64,000 nt of DNA from Methylobacterium sp. 17Sr1-1. Its GTDB lineage: Bacteria; Pseudomonadota; Alphaproteobacteria; Rhizobiales; Beijerinckiaceae. Shown one piece after another: positions 43,695 to 53,440 of the stretch. The notes beneath the pieces were generated by a model. The model searched no databases and had not been told where the DNA came from. It saw only the letters and a program-made list of their open reading frames with translations. A program made the position numbers and the translations under genes. Numbering within the stretch: the first letter of the stretch is position 1; the number at the start of each line of letters is the position of its first letter. The stretch spans positions 6,407,001 through 6,471,000 of the forward strand of contig NZ_CP029552.1 in NCBI RefSeq assembly GCF_003173775.1, in the 5' to 3' direction.

Positions 43695-43868
43695 GCGCCG
43701 GATGCTGACGCCGTCGGCGAGGACGATGAGATCGAACTTCGCCGCCTCCGCGACCTGCGCCAGACGCCGGTGATGAGCGTGGTCGATACCGCGGCATCGG
43801 CCTTGGCGGCGGGAGAGCGCCAGGCCGACGTGGTGGCCGCCTGGATGCAGGAACGCGCCCAGATGCGG
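43695..43868 (-). pseudogene. N-terminal remnant of a luciferase-like monooxygenase
   Basis: Reads HLGAFLHPGGHHV, then (after a frame change) AWRSPAAKADA, then HHRRLAQVAEAAKFDLIVLA and DGVSIR. This is the N-terminal beta-alpha unit of NtaA/SnaA-type enzymes ('HxxAWRHP...FDLIFLADG'). At least two frameshifts are present, and the sequence runs directly into the SfnB tail at 43675, indicating a deletion fusion between two neighbouring sulfur genes. Confidence 0.7.
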
Positions 43869-44136
43869 GGTGCCGTCGCGACCCGCCCTGCCGTCAGCCT
43901 CGCGCGGAGGAGGCGGATCGCACCCGCCGGTCGCACCGGTCTCACGGTCTGTGTCCACTTAAACAATCATTTTTATGTATTATATCGAAAGTCGGAGGCC
44001 ACTGCCACCTTCCGGCCTGCCGCACCGGCATCGAGGTGAAAGGAAGTCTGCTGCGCCAATCGACAACTCCCCGTCCCTCCGGCACCGCTTGCCGGCCCGC
44101 CTTCCTCCGCAGACCCCCGCCACACGCAGGACGACG

Positions 44137-44589
44137 ATGCTGACCAACAAGGGCAAGTACGGGCTCAAGGCGATGGTCCACCTCGCAGGCCTGCCCCCGG
44201 GCGCCCGCATCGGCGTCGCCGAGATCGCCGAGGCGCACCGCATCCCCAAAAAATTCCTCGACGCGATCCTGGGCGACCTGCGCAATGCCGGCTTCGTGCA
44301 CAGCAAGAAGGGGCCCGGCGGCGGCTACGCCCTGGCGCGCCCGGCCGACGAGATCCGCATCGGCCACGTCGTGCGCGCCCTCGACGGCCCGCTCGCGCCG
44401 CTTCCCTGCGCCAGCCGCACCGCCTACCGCCCGTGCGAGGATTGCGCCGACGAGGCGGCCTGCCCGGTGCGCCTCGCCATGCTGGCGGTGCGCAACAGCA
44501 TCGCGGGCATCCTCGACACCCTGACGCTCGAGCAGATGCGGGCGATGCCGCAGGCGGAGGCCGAGGCCAGCCTCACCTACCACATCTGA
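44137..44589 (+). CDS. Rrf2-family transcriptional regulator with four cysteines
   Basis: 150 aa. Winged HTH of the Rrf2/IscR/CymR family: LTNKGKYGLKAMVHLAGLPP, EIAEAHRIPKKFLDAILGDL, AGFVHSKKGPGGGYALARPA. The C-terminal half has C91, C100, C103 and C109 (CASRTAYRPCEDCADEAACP), suitable for an Fe-S cluster or thiol sensing. Family members sense Fe-S status or cysteine/O-acetylserine (CymR with cysteine synthase). ATG 44137 follows CGCAGGACGACG, and AT-rich DNA at 43962-43990 is the likely promoter. It is the only intact regulator in the middle of the sulfur island and a candidate for its control. Confidence 0.88.
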   Translation: MLTNKGKYGLKAMVHLAGLPPGARIGVAEIAEAHRIPKKFLDAILGDLRNAGFVHSKKGPGGGYALARPADEIRIGHVVRALDGPLAPLPCASRTAYRPCEDCADEAACPVRLAMLAVRNSIAGILDTLTLEQMRAMPQAEAEASLTYHI

Positions 44590-45570
44590 GCGCCGCGTCC
44601 TCGCACCCAGGGCCTCGTGCCTCCGCCGACGCGACGGCCCCCTCCCCGACGCGCCCGGCATGGGCGACGCGCCCGGCCAGCCAGGCGCAGGCGGCGTCGA
44701 GGTCGAGGAGGCGGGGTGCCGCGTAGGGCATCAGGTCCGCCGGATGACCGGCGAAGAGCCGGTCGGCCGCCCCCGGCGCGACGGAGAGGCCGCTGGCGCG
44801 CGGCAGCAGCAGCCCACGCCCGACGAGGTCGCGCAGGAGGGCGCCCGGCCGTGGCGCGTCGCGGCGCGTCGCCGGGCCGTCCGTCCCGCCGCCGAGGATC
44901 CGGTCCCACACCCGTCGGCCGTGGCGCAGGAGGCGCTCGCGCGCTTCGTCGGGCAGATCGTGCCAGAGGGCGGGGGCGCTCAAGCGCAGGCCCGCCACCG
45001 CGACGTCGCGGCTGACCCCGCGGCCTTCCGCCTCCCGCACCAGCGCCCGTAAGGACCGCACCAGGGCGGCGGCGCCGGTCCCGAGGGGCAGGTCGGCCGG
45101 GTCGAGACGCAGCGCGCGGATGGCGGCGTTCCTCTCCCGCGGCGGAACGCCTGAGGCCGGCGGTTGCAGGGCGAAGGCCAGCACCGCGGCGCGCCCGAGA
45201 TAGGTGGTCCCGTCGGCCGTCCGCGCCGCCACGCCCTGCGGCGTGGACGCCACGGACAGGCAGGTCGTCTCGGCGACGTGGAGACGCCCCGCATGCTGCC
45301 GCAGCGCTTCGACGAGGTGCAGGGGGGCCAGAGGCAGCGGGCCGGTCTCCTCGGCCAGCAGGGGCGCGAACTCAGCCCGGCGCAGGCGGCGACAGCGGGA
45401 GCCCTGCGCCTCGATCAGGGTGACCTGCACCCGCGCCTCGCGGCGCAGCAGGTGAGAGGCGACGCTAAGCCGCTCGCGCTCGCCCCGATCACCAGGACAT
45501 GGCGGCCGCGGGCGGCCGGTGCGGGCCCGGGATCCGGACGAGGGGTTCCTGCGTGCTGCGTGTCCGGCAT
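44573..45570 (-). pseudogene. Decayed YdhS-like FAD/NAD(P)-binding oxidoreductase gene
   Basis: Start ATG 45570; RHVLVIGASASGLAS (Rossmann motif) is then out of frame with the continuing SHLLRREARVQVTLIEA, which is open to 44573. Later blocks (HLVEALRQHAGRLHVAE, APALWHDLPDEARERLLRHG, RVWDRILGGG) match the family of the intact gene at 14171. The C-terminus overlaps the end of the Rrf2 gene. A fragment of the same gene type lies at 11480-11585. The enzyme is inactive as read, unless the frameshift near 45450-45470 is a sequencing error. Confidence 0.65.
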
Positions 45571-45645
45571 CGATCGCTCCCGCGCGGTTGGGCAGGCTCT
45601 CACCGTTGTCAGTCTCTGCGCGCCAGGCCGGCCGGTCAACGAGAA

Positions 45646-45663
45646 TGTTCTCTTTATAGAACA
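45646..45663. promoter_or_regulatory. Palindrome TGTTCT-N6-AGAACA
   Basis: Perfect 6-base arms with an AT-rich spacer, 76 bp upstream of the decayed FAD gene start. Same core and spacing as 11903-11920 before groES. Probable operator of an unidentified regulator. Confidence 0.45.
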
Positions 45664-45794
45664 ACTCAGGAAAAAATTCCCTTCTTTCCGAGGCGATCTA
45701 CGCAGGAAATATTCGCCGATATTGCCCTAATTGAGATTTTCCACCCAGTGGGGCGATTATGTGCCAATCGATCCGGCTGTGGATCGCCGGGACG

Positions 45795-45812
45795 TGTTCG
45801 CTTGAAAGAACA
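45795..45812. promoter_or_regulatory. Palindrome TGTTCG-N6-AGAACA
   Basis: Third copy of the same element, with one mismatch in the left arm, just upstream of the peptide-binding-protein remnant. The 45664-45831 stretch otherwise shows only AT-rich promoter-like DNA. Confidence 0.35.
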
Positions 45813-45831
45813 AACTGCAAATCCCACTCAT

Positions 45832-46245
45832 CCCGGAGCGCCGCCCTGTCCGTGGTCCCGTCCGGCTCCCCGTCCCTCGCGGCCCCGGCCGAGACGCCGA
45901 TCCACGGCGGCACGCCGAACCGGGTGTTCTTCCCCGAGCCACAGGCGATCATCGCCATCAACACACCCTCGAGAGCCGGCCAGATCATCGGCAGCAAGAT
46001 CGACGGGGGCCTGCCGCGCTACGCCATCGACATGACCCCGTCACCGAACCTCGCGACGGGCGGGCGATCAGCCCCGACGGTCTGCGCTACCGCTTCGGCT
46101 TGCGGCGCGGGGTGACCTGGCACGACGGCACGCCGTTCACCGCCGCCGACGTGGCCTTCCAGCGCCGCATCCGGGCCGACCTGCCGCCGGTCGACCTGAT
46201 CGCGCCCTGCGGCATCATCGTGGCGCACCGCAAGGTGAAGAGCGA
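45832..46245 (+). pseudogene. N-terminal remnant of a peptide-type ABC substrate-binding protein
   Basis: Reads HGGTPNRVFFPEPQAIIAIN, then QIIGSKIDGGLPRYAIDM and TPSPNLA; after a frame change it reads SPDGLRYRFGLRRGVTWHDG and TPFTAADVAF. These are the opening blocks of family-5 binding proteins (GGTL..PEPQ, K(I/L)xEGL, SPDGLxYxFxLRxGVxWHDG). The rest of the ~500-residue protein is gone. Together with the two remnants near 43.6 kb and the FAD gene, it makes this segment a gene graveyard. Confidence 0.75.
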
Positions 46246-46580
46246 GCGTGCTCCTCAACGTCTTCATCGGCAGCGCGCCGGGCGCGCTGCTTGCCGTCCG
46301 CGACGACACCGTGACACCCCGGATGTCCGGGCCGGGCCCACCCGAGCGGCCGCACGGGCGAAACGTCAAGATAATCCTCACCGATTTCGATGATGACGAA
46401 GCAAGGATCATCTCTCTCAAGGCAAAAATTAAAAATACTACCCCTGTTGATTCCTCGGGAAAATTGAGGGAACCATCGGGATATTCAATGCCTCCGAGAA
46501 TAGCAATCGCTTCGGGCAAGATCAAAATCGGCAAGCAAGGCCAGATGCGGGATCCCGGCGGGCCGGAGGATCCCTGGGGG

Positions 46581-47567
46581 ATGACCACGATGCGCAAGAT
46601 CCTGTTTCGACCGATCCTGGCCGGCGCCGCCCTGGCGGCCCTGCTGCTACCCGCGGTGCCGGCGTCGGCGAATGCCGGCGCGACCTCCGCCACGGTGCCG
46701 CTTCGCGACGCCGAGAAGAGCCCCTTGGTCTCGACCGGGTGGCTGGAGAAGAACCTCGACTCCCCGAAGCTGCGCATCGTCGAGGTCAGCGTCGATCCCG
46801 GCGTCTACGAGCGCGGCCACATCCCGGGCGCCCACAACGCCGCCTGGCACACCGACCTCGTCGAGACGGTGAGCCGCGACATCGCCGGGCCGGAAAAGTT
46901 CGCGGCACTCGCCCGCCGCCTCGGCGTCGACCGCGACACCACCGTGGTGCTCTACGGCGACAACAACAACTGGTTCGCCGCCTGGGGCGCCTGGGTCTTC
47001 GCGCAGTACGGCCTCGTCGACACCGTCAAGCTGCTCGACGGCGGGCGCAAGAAGTGGGAGGCCGAGAAGCGCCCGCTCGACACCCGTACGCCGGAGGTCG
47101 CGGCGTCCACCTTCGCCGTCGCCCCGGCCTCTACCTCCTTGCGGGCCCGCTTCACCGACGTGCTGGCGGTGGCGCGCAAGGAGCGGGATGACAAAATCCT
47201 CGACATCCGCTCGCCCGATGAGTTCGCCGGCAAGATCATCGCCCCGGCGGGCGTGCCGGAACTGGCGGTGCGGGCCGGCCACATCCCGGGCTCGGTCAAC
47301 GTGCCCTGGGCCAAGGCCGTGAACCCGGACGGCACCCTCAGGTCCGTCGAGGAGCTGAAGGCGCTCTACGCCGAGGCCGGCATCGACGGGACGAAGCCGG
47401 TCATCACCTCCTGCCGGATCGGCGAGCGGTCGAGCCATTCCTGGTTCGTGCTGAGCCGGGTGCTCGGCTACCCGGCCCGCAACTATGACGGCTCGTGGAC
47501 CGAGTACGGCAACGCCGTCGGCGTGCCGGTCGTCAACCTCGCCGGCACGGTCTGGGGCGGCAAATGA
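46581..47567 (+). CDS. Periplasmic two-domain sulfurtransferase (thiosulfate/mercaptopyruvate type)
   Basis: 328 aa. N-terminal Sec signal peptide (RKILFRPILAGAALAALLLP, cleavage near SANA). Two rhodanese domains: the first (IVEVSVDPGVYERGHIPGAH) lacks the Cys loop, and the second has C278 in TSCRIGERSSHSWFVL. It transfers sulfane sulfur from thiosulfate or mercaptopyruvate outside the cytoplasm. Start ATG 46581, or ATG 46590 (MRK), follows GGAGGATCC; the signal peptide fits both. The 335-bp gap before it is AT-richer and holds no gene. Its stop overlaps the TsuA-like start (ATGA), so sulfur capture and import are coupled. Confidence 0.9.
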   Translation: MTTMRKILFRPILAGAALAALLLPAVPASANAGATSATVPLRDAEKSPLVSTGWLEKNLDSPKLRIVEVSVDPGVYERGHIPGAHNAAWHTDLVETVSRDIAGPEKFAALARRLGVDRDTTVVLYGDNNNWFAAWGAWVFAQYGLVDTVKLLDGGRKKWEAEKRPLDTRTPEVAASTFAVAPASTSLRARFTDVLAVARKERDDKILDIRSPDEFAGKIIAPAGVPELAVRAGHIPGSVNVPWAKAVNPDGTLRSVEELKALYAEAGIDGTKPVITSCRIGERSSHSWFVLSRVLGYPARNYDGSWTEYGNAVGVPVVNLAGTVWGGK

Positions 47568-48769
47568 CGGCGAGCGCGGCGGTCCCCGCGGCTGCCCCCG
47601 CCGGCGCGGCTTTCCGCGCCGGCCTAGCCCTGAGCCTCGCCGCGCTGCTGGCGGGGAGCGCCTGGCACCTCTCGGGCGAGGCCGGCGGCAGCCGCCTCGC
47701 CCTCTCGCTGGTCTTCGGGGCCCTGTTCGGATTCGTGCTCCAGCGCTCGCGCTTCTGCTTCCTGTGCGTCTGGCGGGACTTCCTCGACCGGGGCGACCCG
47801 CGCGGGGTCCTGGGCATCCTTGCCGCCCTGGCCACCGGGATAGCCGGCTACGCCGTGGTGTTCGGCGCCTGGCTGCCGGACCCGTCCGGCACGCGGCTGC
47901 CGCCCGGCGCCCATATCGGGCCGGTCGGGCCGGCCCTGGCGCTCGCCGGCCTCGCCTTCGGGGCCGGCATGGCGGTCTCGGGTTCGTGCCTGAGCGCCCA
48001 CCTGTACCGGCTTGGCGAGGGCTCGGCCACGGCGCCGTTCGCGCTCCTGGGCTCCGCCCTCGGCTTCGTCCTGGGATTCCTGACCTGGAACCCGCTCTAC
48101 CTCGCGGGGATCGCCGAGGCGCCGGTGGTCTGGCTGCCGCGCTATCTCGGCTATGGCGGCAGCCTCGTCGCGGGGCTCGCGGTGCTGGGGGGCGGCGCCC
48201 TGTGGCTGCTGCGGCGCTGGCCGCCCCCTCCCCCACCGTCGGCCGCCGTCACCGATCCGCTCCACGCCGTGTTCGTGGCGCGCTGGCCGACCTGGCTCGG
48301 CGGCCTCGCCGTCGGGGCGATCGCGACGCTGAGCTACCTGCGGCTGGGTCCCCTCGGGGTCACGGCGGAGATCGGCGGGCGCAGCCGGCAGGCGGCCTCC
48401 GCCCTCGGGCTGCTGCCGGAGCGGCTGGAAGGGCTCGACGGGTTCCGCGGCTGCGCCACGGCTTTGCGCGACGGGCTCCTCACCCCGAACGGCCTGTTCG
48501 TCGGCGGGCTCGTGGTGGCGTCCTTCGCGGCGGCGCTCGCGGCCGGCCAGTTCCAACCGGCCCGCCCCGGGCGGGGCCACGTGCTGCGCGGCCTGTCCGG
48601 CGGTCTCCTCCTCGGCTGGGGCGCGATGACCGGGCTCGGCTGCAGCATCGGCACGCTGCTCTCCGGCATCATGGCGGGCGCCCTATCGGGCTGGGTGTTC
48701 GGGATCGCGATGCTCGTCGGCATCACCGTCACGCTCCATTGCGGCCGCAGCCTCCGGCTTCTGGCGTGA
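47564..48769 (+). CDS. TsuA/YeeE-type thiosulfate or sulfane-sulfur channel
   Basis: 401 aa integral membrane protein with about nine to ten hydrophobic segments. It has the family's three functional cysteine sites: RSRFCFLCVWRDF, VSGSCLSAHLYRLGEGS and GLGCSIGTLLSG. YeeE/TsuA uses such cysteines to relay thiosulfate through short contacts. Coupled by 4 bp to the periplasmic sulfurtransferase, which may load or modify the substrate at the outer face. It is a full-length counterpart of the split transporter at 22136-22995. Confidence 0.9.
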   Translation: MTASAAVPAAAPAGAAFRAGLALSLAALLAGSAWHLSGEAGGSRLALSLVFGALFGFVLQRSRFCFLCVWRDFLDRGDPRGVLGILAALATGIAGYAVVFGAWLPDPSGTRLPPGAHIGPVGPALALAGLAFGAGMAVSGSCLSAHLYRLGEGSATAPFALLGSALGFVLGFLTWNPLYLAGIAEAPVVWLPRYLGYGGSLVAGLAVLGGGALWLLRRWPPPPPPSAAVTDPLHAVFVARWPTWLGGLAVGAIATLSYLRLGPLGVTAEIGGRSRQAASALGLLPERLEGLDGFRGCATALRDGLLTPNGLFVGGLVVASFAAALAAGQFQPARPGRGHVLRGLSGGLLLGWGAMTGLGCSIGTLLSGIMAGALSGWVFGIAMLVGITVTLHCGRSLRLLA

Positions 48770-48946
48770 CGCGCTGCGAGCGGCGCAGGAACAAAAATAA
48801 TATCCTTGCAACGCGTGCAAAGAGAACAAGTCCGATCTCTTCATCGGCAAAAACGTAAAATAAGCTTCCGGTTGACGATGTCACCGGAGAACGCCAGATA
48901 GTCCGTGCCGGATCGAGCGTATCCAGCCCCCGCCAGCGACGAGACC

Positions 48947-49987
48947 ATGGTGATGATCAAGCAACGCGCCCGGCTCCTGCGCCGGCACGCCGCCGCCCTG
49001 CTCGGAGGCCTGGCCCTGCTGGCGGCGCTGCCGGCCGGCCGGGCTGCTGCGGCCGAGGGACAGCTGCGCATCGCCAAGCAATTCGGCGTCGTTTACCTGC
49101 TCCTCAACGTCGCCGAGGACCAGAAGCTGATCGAGAAGCACGGTCAGCAGGCCGGCCTCGACATCAAGGTCGAGTACCTGCAGCTCTCCGGCGGCTCGGC
49201 GGTCAACGACGCGCTCCTGTCGGGCAGTGTCGACATCGGCAGCGCCGGTGTCGGCCCCCTCTTCACCCTCTGGGACCGCACCCGTGGCCGCCAGAACGTC
49301 CGCGGCGTCGCCTCGCTCGGCAACTTCCCGTACTATCTCGTCAGCAACCGCCCCGAGGTGAAGTCGATCGCCGACCTCACCGACAAGGACCGCATCGCCC
49401 TGCCGGCGGTCGGCGTCTCGGTCCAGGCCCGCATCCTGCAGATGGCCTCGGCCAAGCTGTGGGGCGACAAGGACTTCGCCCGCCTCGACCGCAACAGCGT
49501 GGCGGTGCCCCACCCCGAGGCGGCGGCCGCGATCATCAAGGGCGGCACCGAGATCACGGCGCATTTCGGGAATCCGCCGTTCCAGGAACAGGAACTGGCC
49601 GAGAACCAGAACGCCCGGGTGATCCTCAGCTCCTACGACGTCCAGGGCGGGCCGGCCTCCTCGACCGTGCTCTACGCGACGGAGAAGTTCTACAAGGACA
49701 GCCCGAAGACCTACCAGGCCTTCGTCGACGCCCTGGACGAGGCCGCGCGCTTCATCACCGCGAATCCGGAGCGGGCCGCCGACATCTACCTCAAGGCCAA
49801 TGGCAGCCGCATCGACCGCGCCCTGCTGCTGAAGGTCATCAAGAGCCCCGAGGTGAGCTTCAAGATCGAGCCGCAGAACACGCTCGGCCTCGGCCAGTTC
49901 ATGCACCGCGTCGGCGCGATCAAGAACGAGCCGAAAGCCCTGAACGACTACTTCTTCGTCAACCCACGCGTGGCGGCGGGCAGCTGA
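48947..49987 (+). CDS. ABC transporter substrate-binding protein, sulfonate/taurine/nitrate type
   Basis: 346 aa. Signal peptide (KQRARLLRRHAAALLGGLAL, cleavage near RAAAA). Mature segments GQLRIAKQFGVVYLLLNVAE, DALLSGSVDIGSAGVGPLFT, VKSIADLTDKDRIALPAVGV and VIKSPEVSFKIEPQNTLGLG belong to the NMT1/SsuA-like superfamily. It heads a complete importer (49999 ATPase, 50865 permease) followed by a monooxygenase. The 177-bp upstream gap has the palindrome TTGCA-CGCG-like at ~48804 and AT-rich DNA. Confidence 0.88.
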   Translation: MVMIKQRARLLRRHAAALLGGLALLAALPAGRAAAAEGQLRIAKQFGVVYLLLNVAEDQKLIEKHGQQAGLDIKVEYLQLSGGSAVNDALLSGSVDIGSAGVGPLFTLWDRTRGRQNVRGVASLGNFPYYLVSNRPEVKSIADLTDKDRIALPAVGVSVQARILQMASAKLWGDKDFARLDRNSVAVPHPEAAAAIIKGGTEITAHFGNPPFQEQELAENQNARVILSSYDVQGGPASSTVLYATEKFYKDSPKTYQAFVDALDEAARFITANPERAADIYLKANGSRIDRALLLKVIKSPEVSFKIEPQNTLGLGQFMHRVGAIKNEPKALNDYFFVNPRVAAGS

Positions 49988-49998
49988 GGGCGGATTCC

Positions 49999-50864
<866 letters not shown>

Positions 50865-50865
<1 letters not shown>

Positions 50866-51737
50866 TGAATCAGGTTCTTTCGCCGCCGATCCGTCCGGAA
50901 TACGATCGGGTCCTGCCGCCCTTCGTCGAGGCCCCGGTCGAGCGCCGCCTGCCGCTGCCGACGCGCCTGTGGCAGCAGGGCTGGCTGCGCCGCGGCCTGA
51001 TCCTCGTCGCGCTCGCTCTCCTCTGGGAAGGGCTGGCGCGCTGGCAGGACAACGACCTCTTGCTGCCAACCTTCGGCGCCACCCTGTCGGCCCTGGTCGA
51101 CGGGCTCGCGACCGGCGAGATCCTGGAGCGGACGCGGATCTCGCTGACCGTGCTGGCGCAGGGCTACGGCTTAGGCGTCCTCCTCGCCTTCGGGCTGACC
51201 TCGCTGGCGGTCTCGACGCAGTTCGGCCGCGACCTGCTCTCGACGCTGACCGCGATGTTCAACCCGCTGCCGGCGATCGCCCTCCTGCCGCTGGCGCTGC
51301 TGTGGTTCGGGCTCGGCCAGGGCAGCCTGATCTTCGTGCTGGTCCACGCGGTGCTGTGGCCGCTCGCGCTCAACACCTATGCGGGCTTCCAGGCCGTGCC
51401 GGATTCGCTGCGCATGACCGGGCGCAACTACGGGCTCGAAGGGCTCGCTTACGTCGGCCAGATCCTGGTCCCGGCGGCTTTGCCGGCGATCCTGTCGGGG
51501 CTCAAGATCGGCTGGGCCTTCGCCTGGCGCACGCTGATCGCGGCGGAGCTGGTCTTCGGCGCCTCGTCGGGCCGGGGCGGCCTCGGCTGGTACATCTTCC
51601 AGAACCGCAACGAGCTCTACACCGACCGGGTCTTTGCCGGCCTGCTCCTCGTCATCGCCATCGGCCTCTTGGTCGAGACGGTGGTGTTCGCGAGCCTGGA
51701 GCGGGTGACGGTCCGACGCTGGGGCCAGGTGCGATAG
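50865..51737 (+). CDS. ABC transporter permease, SsuC/TauC type
   Basis: 290 aa with about six helices: GLILVALALLWEGLARWQDN, the channel segments around LAFGLTSLAVSTQFGRDLLS and FNPLPAIALLPLALLWFGLG, the ATPase-contacting loop DSLRMTGRNYGLEGLAYVGQ, and AFAWRTLIAAELVFGASSGR. Completes the second sulfonate/taurine-type importer. The substrate is inferred only from the neighbouring monooxygenase. Confidence 0.9.
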
Positions 51738-51747
51738 TCGGAGCCCG

Positions 51748-51774
51748 ATTAGTACATAAATTTTATCAACTAAT
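51748..51774. promoter_or_regulatory. 27-bp inverted repeat ATTAGT...ACTAAT next to TTGACA
   Basis: AT-rich inverted repeat between the permease and the monooxygenase, immediately followed by a perfect TTGACA (51775-51780). One arm (read from 51774 to 51759) matches 30288-30303 at 13 of 16 bases. No good -10 is seen at 17 bp, so the promoter assignment is incomplete. Confidence 0.45.
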
Positions 51775-51861
51775 TTGACATTGGGGCCGCCACGGGTGAC
51801 ACGAGCCGGGAGCCGCGGGAACCACCCGCGGCGAGAGGCCCGAGACGGCGAGAGGAAGACC

Positions 51862-53235
51862 ATGACGTCCCGCCGCGAGCTTCGCCTCAACGCCTTCCAG
51901 ATGGCCGCCCCGTCGCACAACTGGGCCGGCTTGTGGCGCCATCCGCGCGACACCCAGGCTGATTACAACACCCTGTCCTGGTGGACGGACCTGGCGCAGA
52001 CGGCGGAGCGCGGCTTCCTCGACGGGCTGTTCATCGCCGACGTGTTCGGTCTCTACGACGTCTATGCGGGCAACGGCGACGCCGCGCTCCGCGCCGGCGC
52101 CCAGGCGCCCAACGCCGACCCGGTCCTCGCCGTCTCGGCGATGGCCCACGTCACACGCCATCTCGGCTTCGGCATCACCTCGAACCTGACCTACGATCAC
52201 CCGTTCCAGTTCGCCCGCCGCTTCACCACCCTCGACCACCTCACCGGGGGCCGCCTCGGCTGGAACATCGTGACGGGCTACCTCGACAGCGGCGCCCGCG
52301 GCATGGGGTTGCGGGTCTCGCGCGACCACGACCAGCGCTACGAGGCGGCTGAGGACTTCATGGCGGCCGTCTACAAGCTGTGGGAGGGCTCCTGGGAGGA
52401 CGGCGCGGTCGTGCGGGACAGGGCGGCGGGCGTGTTCACGCGGCCCGACAAGGTGCACCGCGTCGTGCATGACGGCCCGTACTACAAGGTCGATGCGCGC
52501 CACCTCGCCGAGCCCTCGCCGCAGCGCACGCCGGTCCTCTACCAGGCCGGCACGTCGGAGCGTGGCGTGCGCTTCGCCGGGCGCCATGCCGAGAGCGTCT
52601 TCCTCAACGGCCCGACGAAGCCCGCCGCCGCGAAGGCGGTCCGCAGCGTGCGTGAGGCGGCCCGGGAGGCGGGGCGCGATCCCTACGATATCCTGACCTT
52701 CCTCGGCGCCACCGTGATCGTCGCAGCAACCTCGGCCGAGGCCCGCGACCTGCGCGACGAGTACCGGAGCTATGTCGACGCGGCGGGTCAGCTGGCGCTC
52801 GTGTCCGGCTGGACCGGGATCGACCTGTCTAGCCTGTCCCTCGACGATCCCCTCGCCTTCCGGCGCACCAACGCGATCCGCTCGACGGTGGAGAACCTCA
52901 CCCGCGCCGAGCGCCCGACCCTGGTGCGCGACCTCCTCGACTTCACGCCGGCCGGCGCCCGGGCGGCGGTCGTGGTCGGCTCCGCCAGCGAGGTCGCCGA
53001 CGAGCTCCTGTCCTGGGTGGCGGAGACCGACGTCGACGGCTTCAATCTCGTGCGCACGGTGATGCCGGAATCGCTCGACGCGGTGGTGACCCTGCTCGTG
53101 CCCGAATTGCAGGCCCGCGGCGTGTTCAAGACCGCGTATCGCGAGGGGACGTTGCGGGAGAAGCTGTTTTCCGGACGCGGTGCGTTCCTGGCCGACAGCC
53201 ATCCCGGCGCCGGCTTTCGCCGGACTGCCCGATGA
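51862..53235 (+). CDS. FMNH2-dependent monooxygenase, NtaA/SnaA/DszA family
   Basis: 457 aa, ATG 51862 after AGAGGAAGACC. Close paralogue of 18787: RLNAFQMAAPSHNWAGLWRH, ADYNTLSWWTDLAQTAERGF, LDGLFIADVFGLYDVYAG, TTLDHLTGGRLGWNIVTGYL and QRTPVLYQAGTSERGVRFAG. Expected to oxygenate an organosulfur substrate delivered by the preceding transporter. No partner flavin reductase is adjacent. The region after it (53236-53807) contains an inverted repeat and no gene. Confidence 0.9.
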   Translation: MTSRRELRLNAFQMAAPSHNWAGLWRHPRDTQADYNTLSWWTDLAQTAERGFLDGLFIADVFGLYDVYAGNGDAALRAGAQAPNADPVLAVSAMAHVTRHLGFGITSNLTYDHPFQFARRFTTLDHLTGGRLGWNIVTGYLDSGARGMGLRVSRDHDQRYEAAEDFMAAVYKLWEGSWEDGAVVRDRAAGVFTRPDKVHRVVHDGPYYKVDARHLAEPSPQRTPVLYQAGTSERGVRFAGRHAESVFLNGPTKPAAAKAVRSVREAAREAGRDPYDILTFLGATVIVAATSAEARDLRDEYRSYVDAAGQLALVSGWTGIDLSSLSLDDPLAFRRTNAIRSTVENLTRAERPTLVRDLLDFTPAGARAAVVVGSASEVADELLSWVAETDVDGFNLVRTVMPESLDAVVTLLVPELQARGVFKTAYREGTLREKLFSGRGAFLADSHPGAGFRRTAR

Positions 53236-53306
53236 GGCGCTGCGGACGCGCGCTCCTCCGTCTGAGCGCCTGTTTGACTTGCTGGACAGTGTTGCCACCA
53301 TCCACG

Positions 53307-53440
53307 TCATTCCGGGGCCGCGTAGCGGAGCCCGGAATCCAGACACGCGGGTGGAGTCGAACGTGGTGCCTCCCGTTCCGCCTCATTCTGAACGTCCCGC
53401 GGTTCTGGATTCCGGGCTCCGCCACGCGGCCCCGGAATGA
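53307..53440. repeat. 37-bp near-perfect inverted repeat (REP family B) in the 53236-53807 gap
   Basis: Arms 53307-53343 and 53404-53440 (TCATTCCGGGGCCGCGT... and ...CGGCCCCGGAATGA) match at 36 of 37 bases, around a 60-bp centre. Compact, GC-rich, extragenic, likely a mobile palindromic element. Between it and the GNAT gene are a TTGACG at 53586 and TATACT at 53613 (21 bp apart, too wide for a standard promoter) and no gene. Confidence 0.7.
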
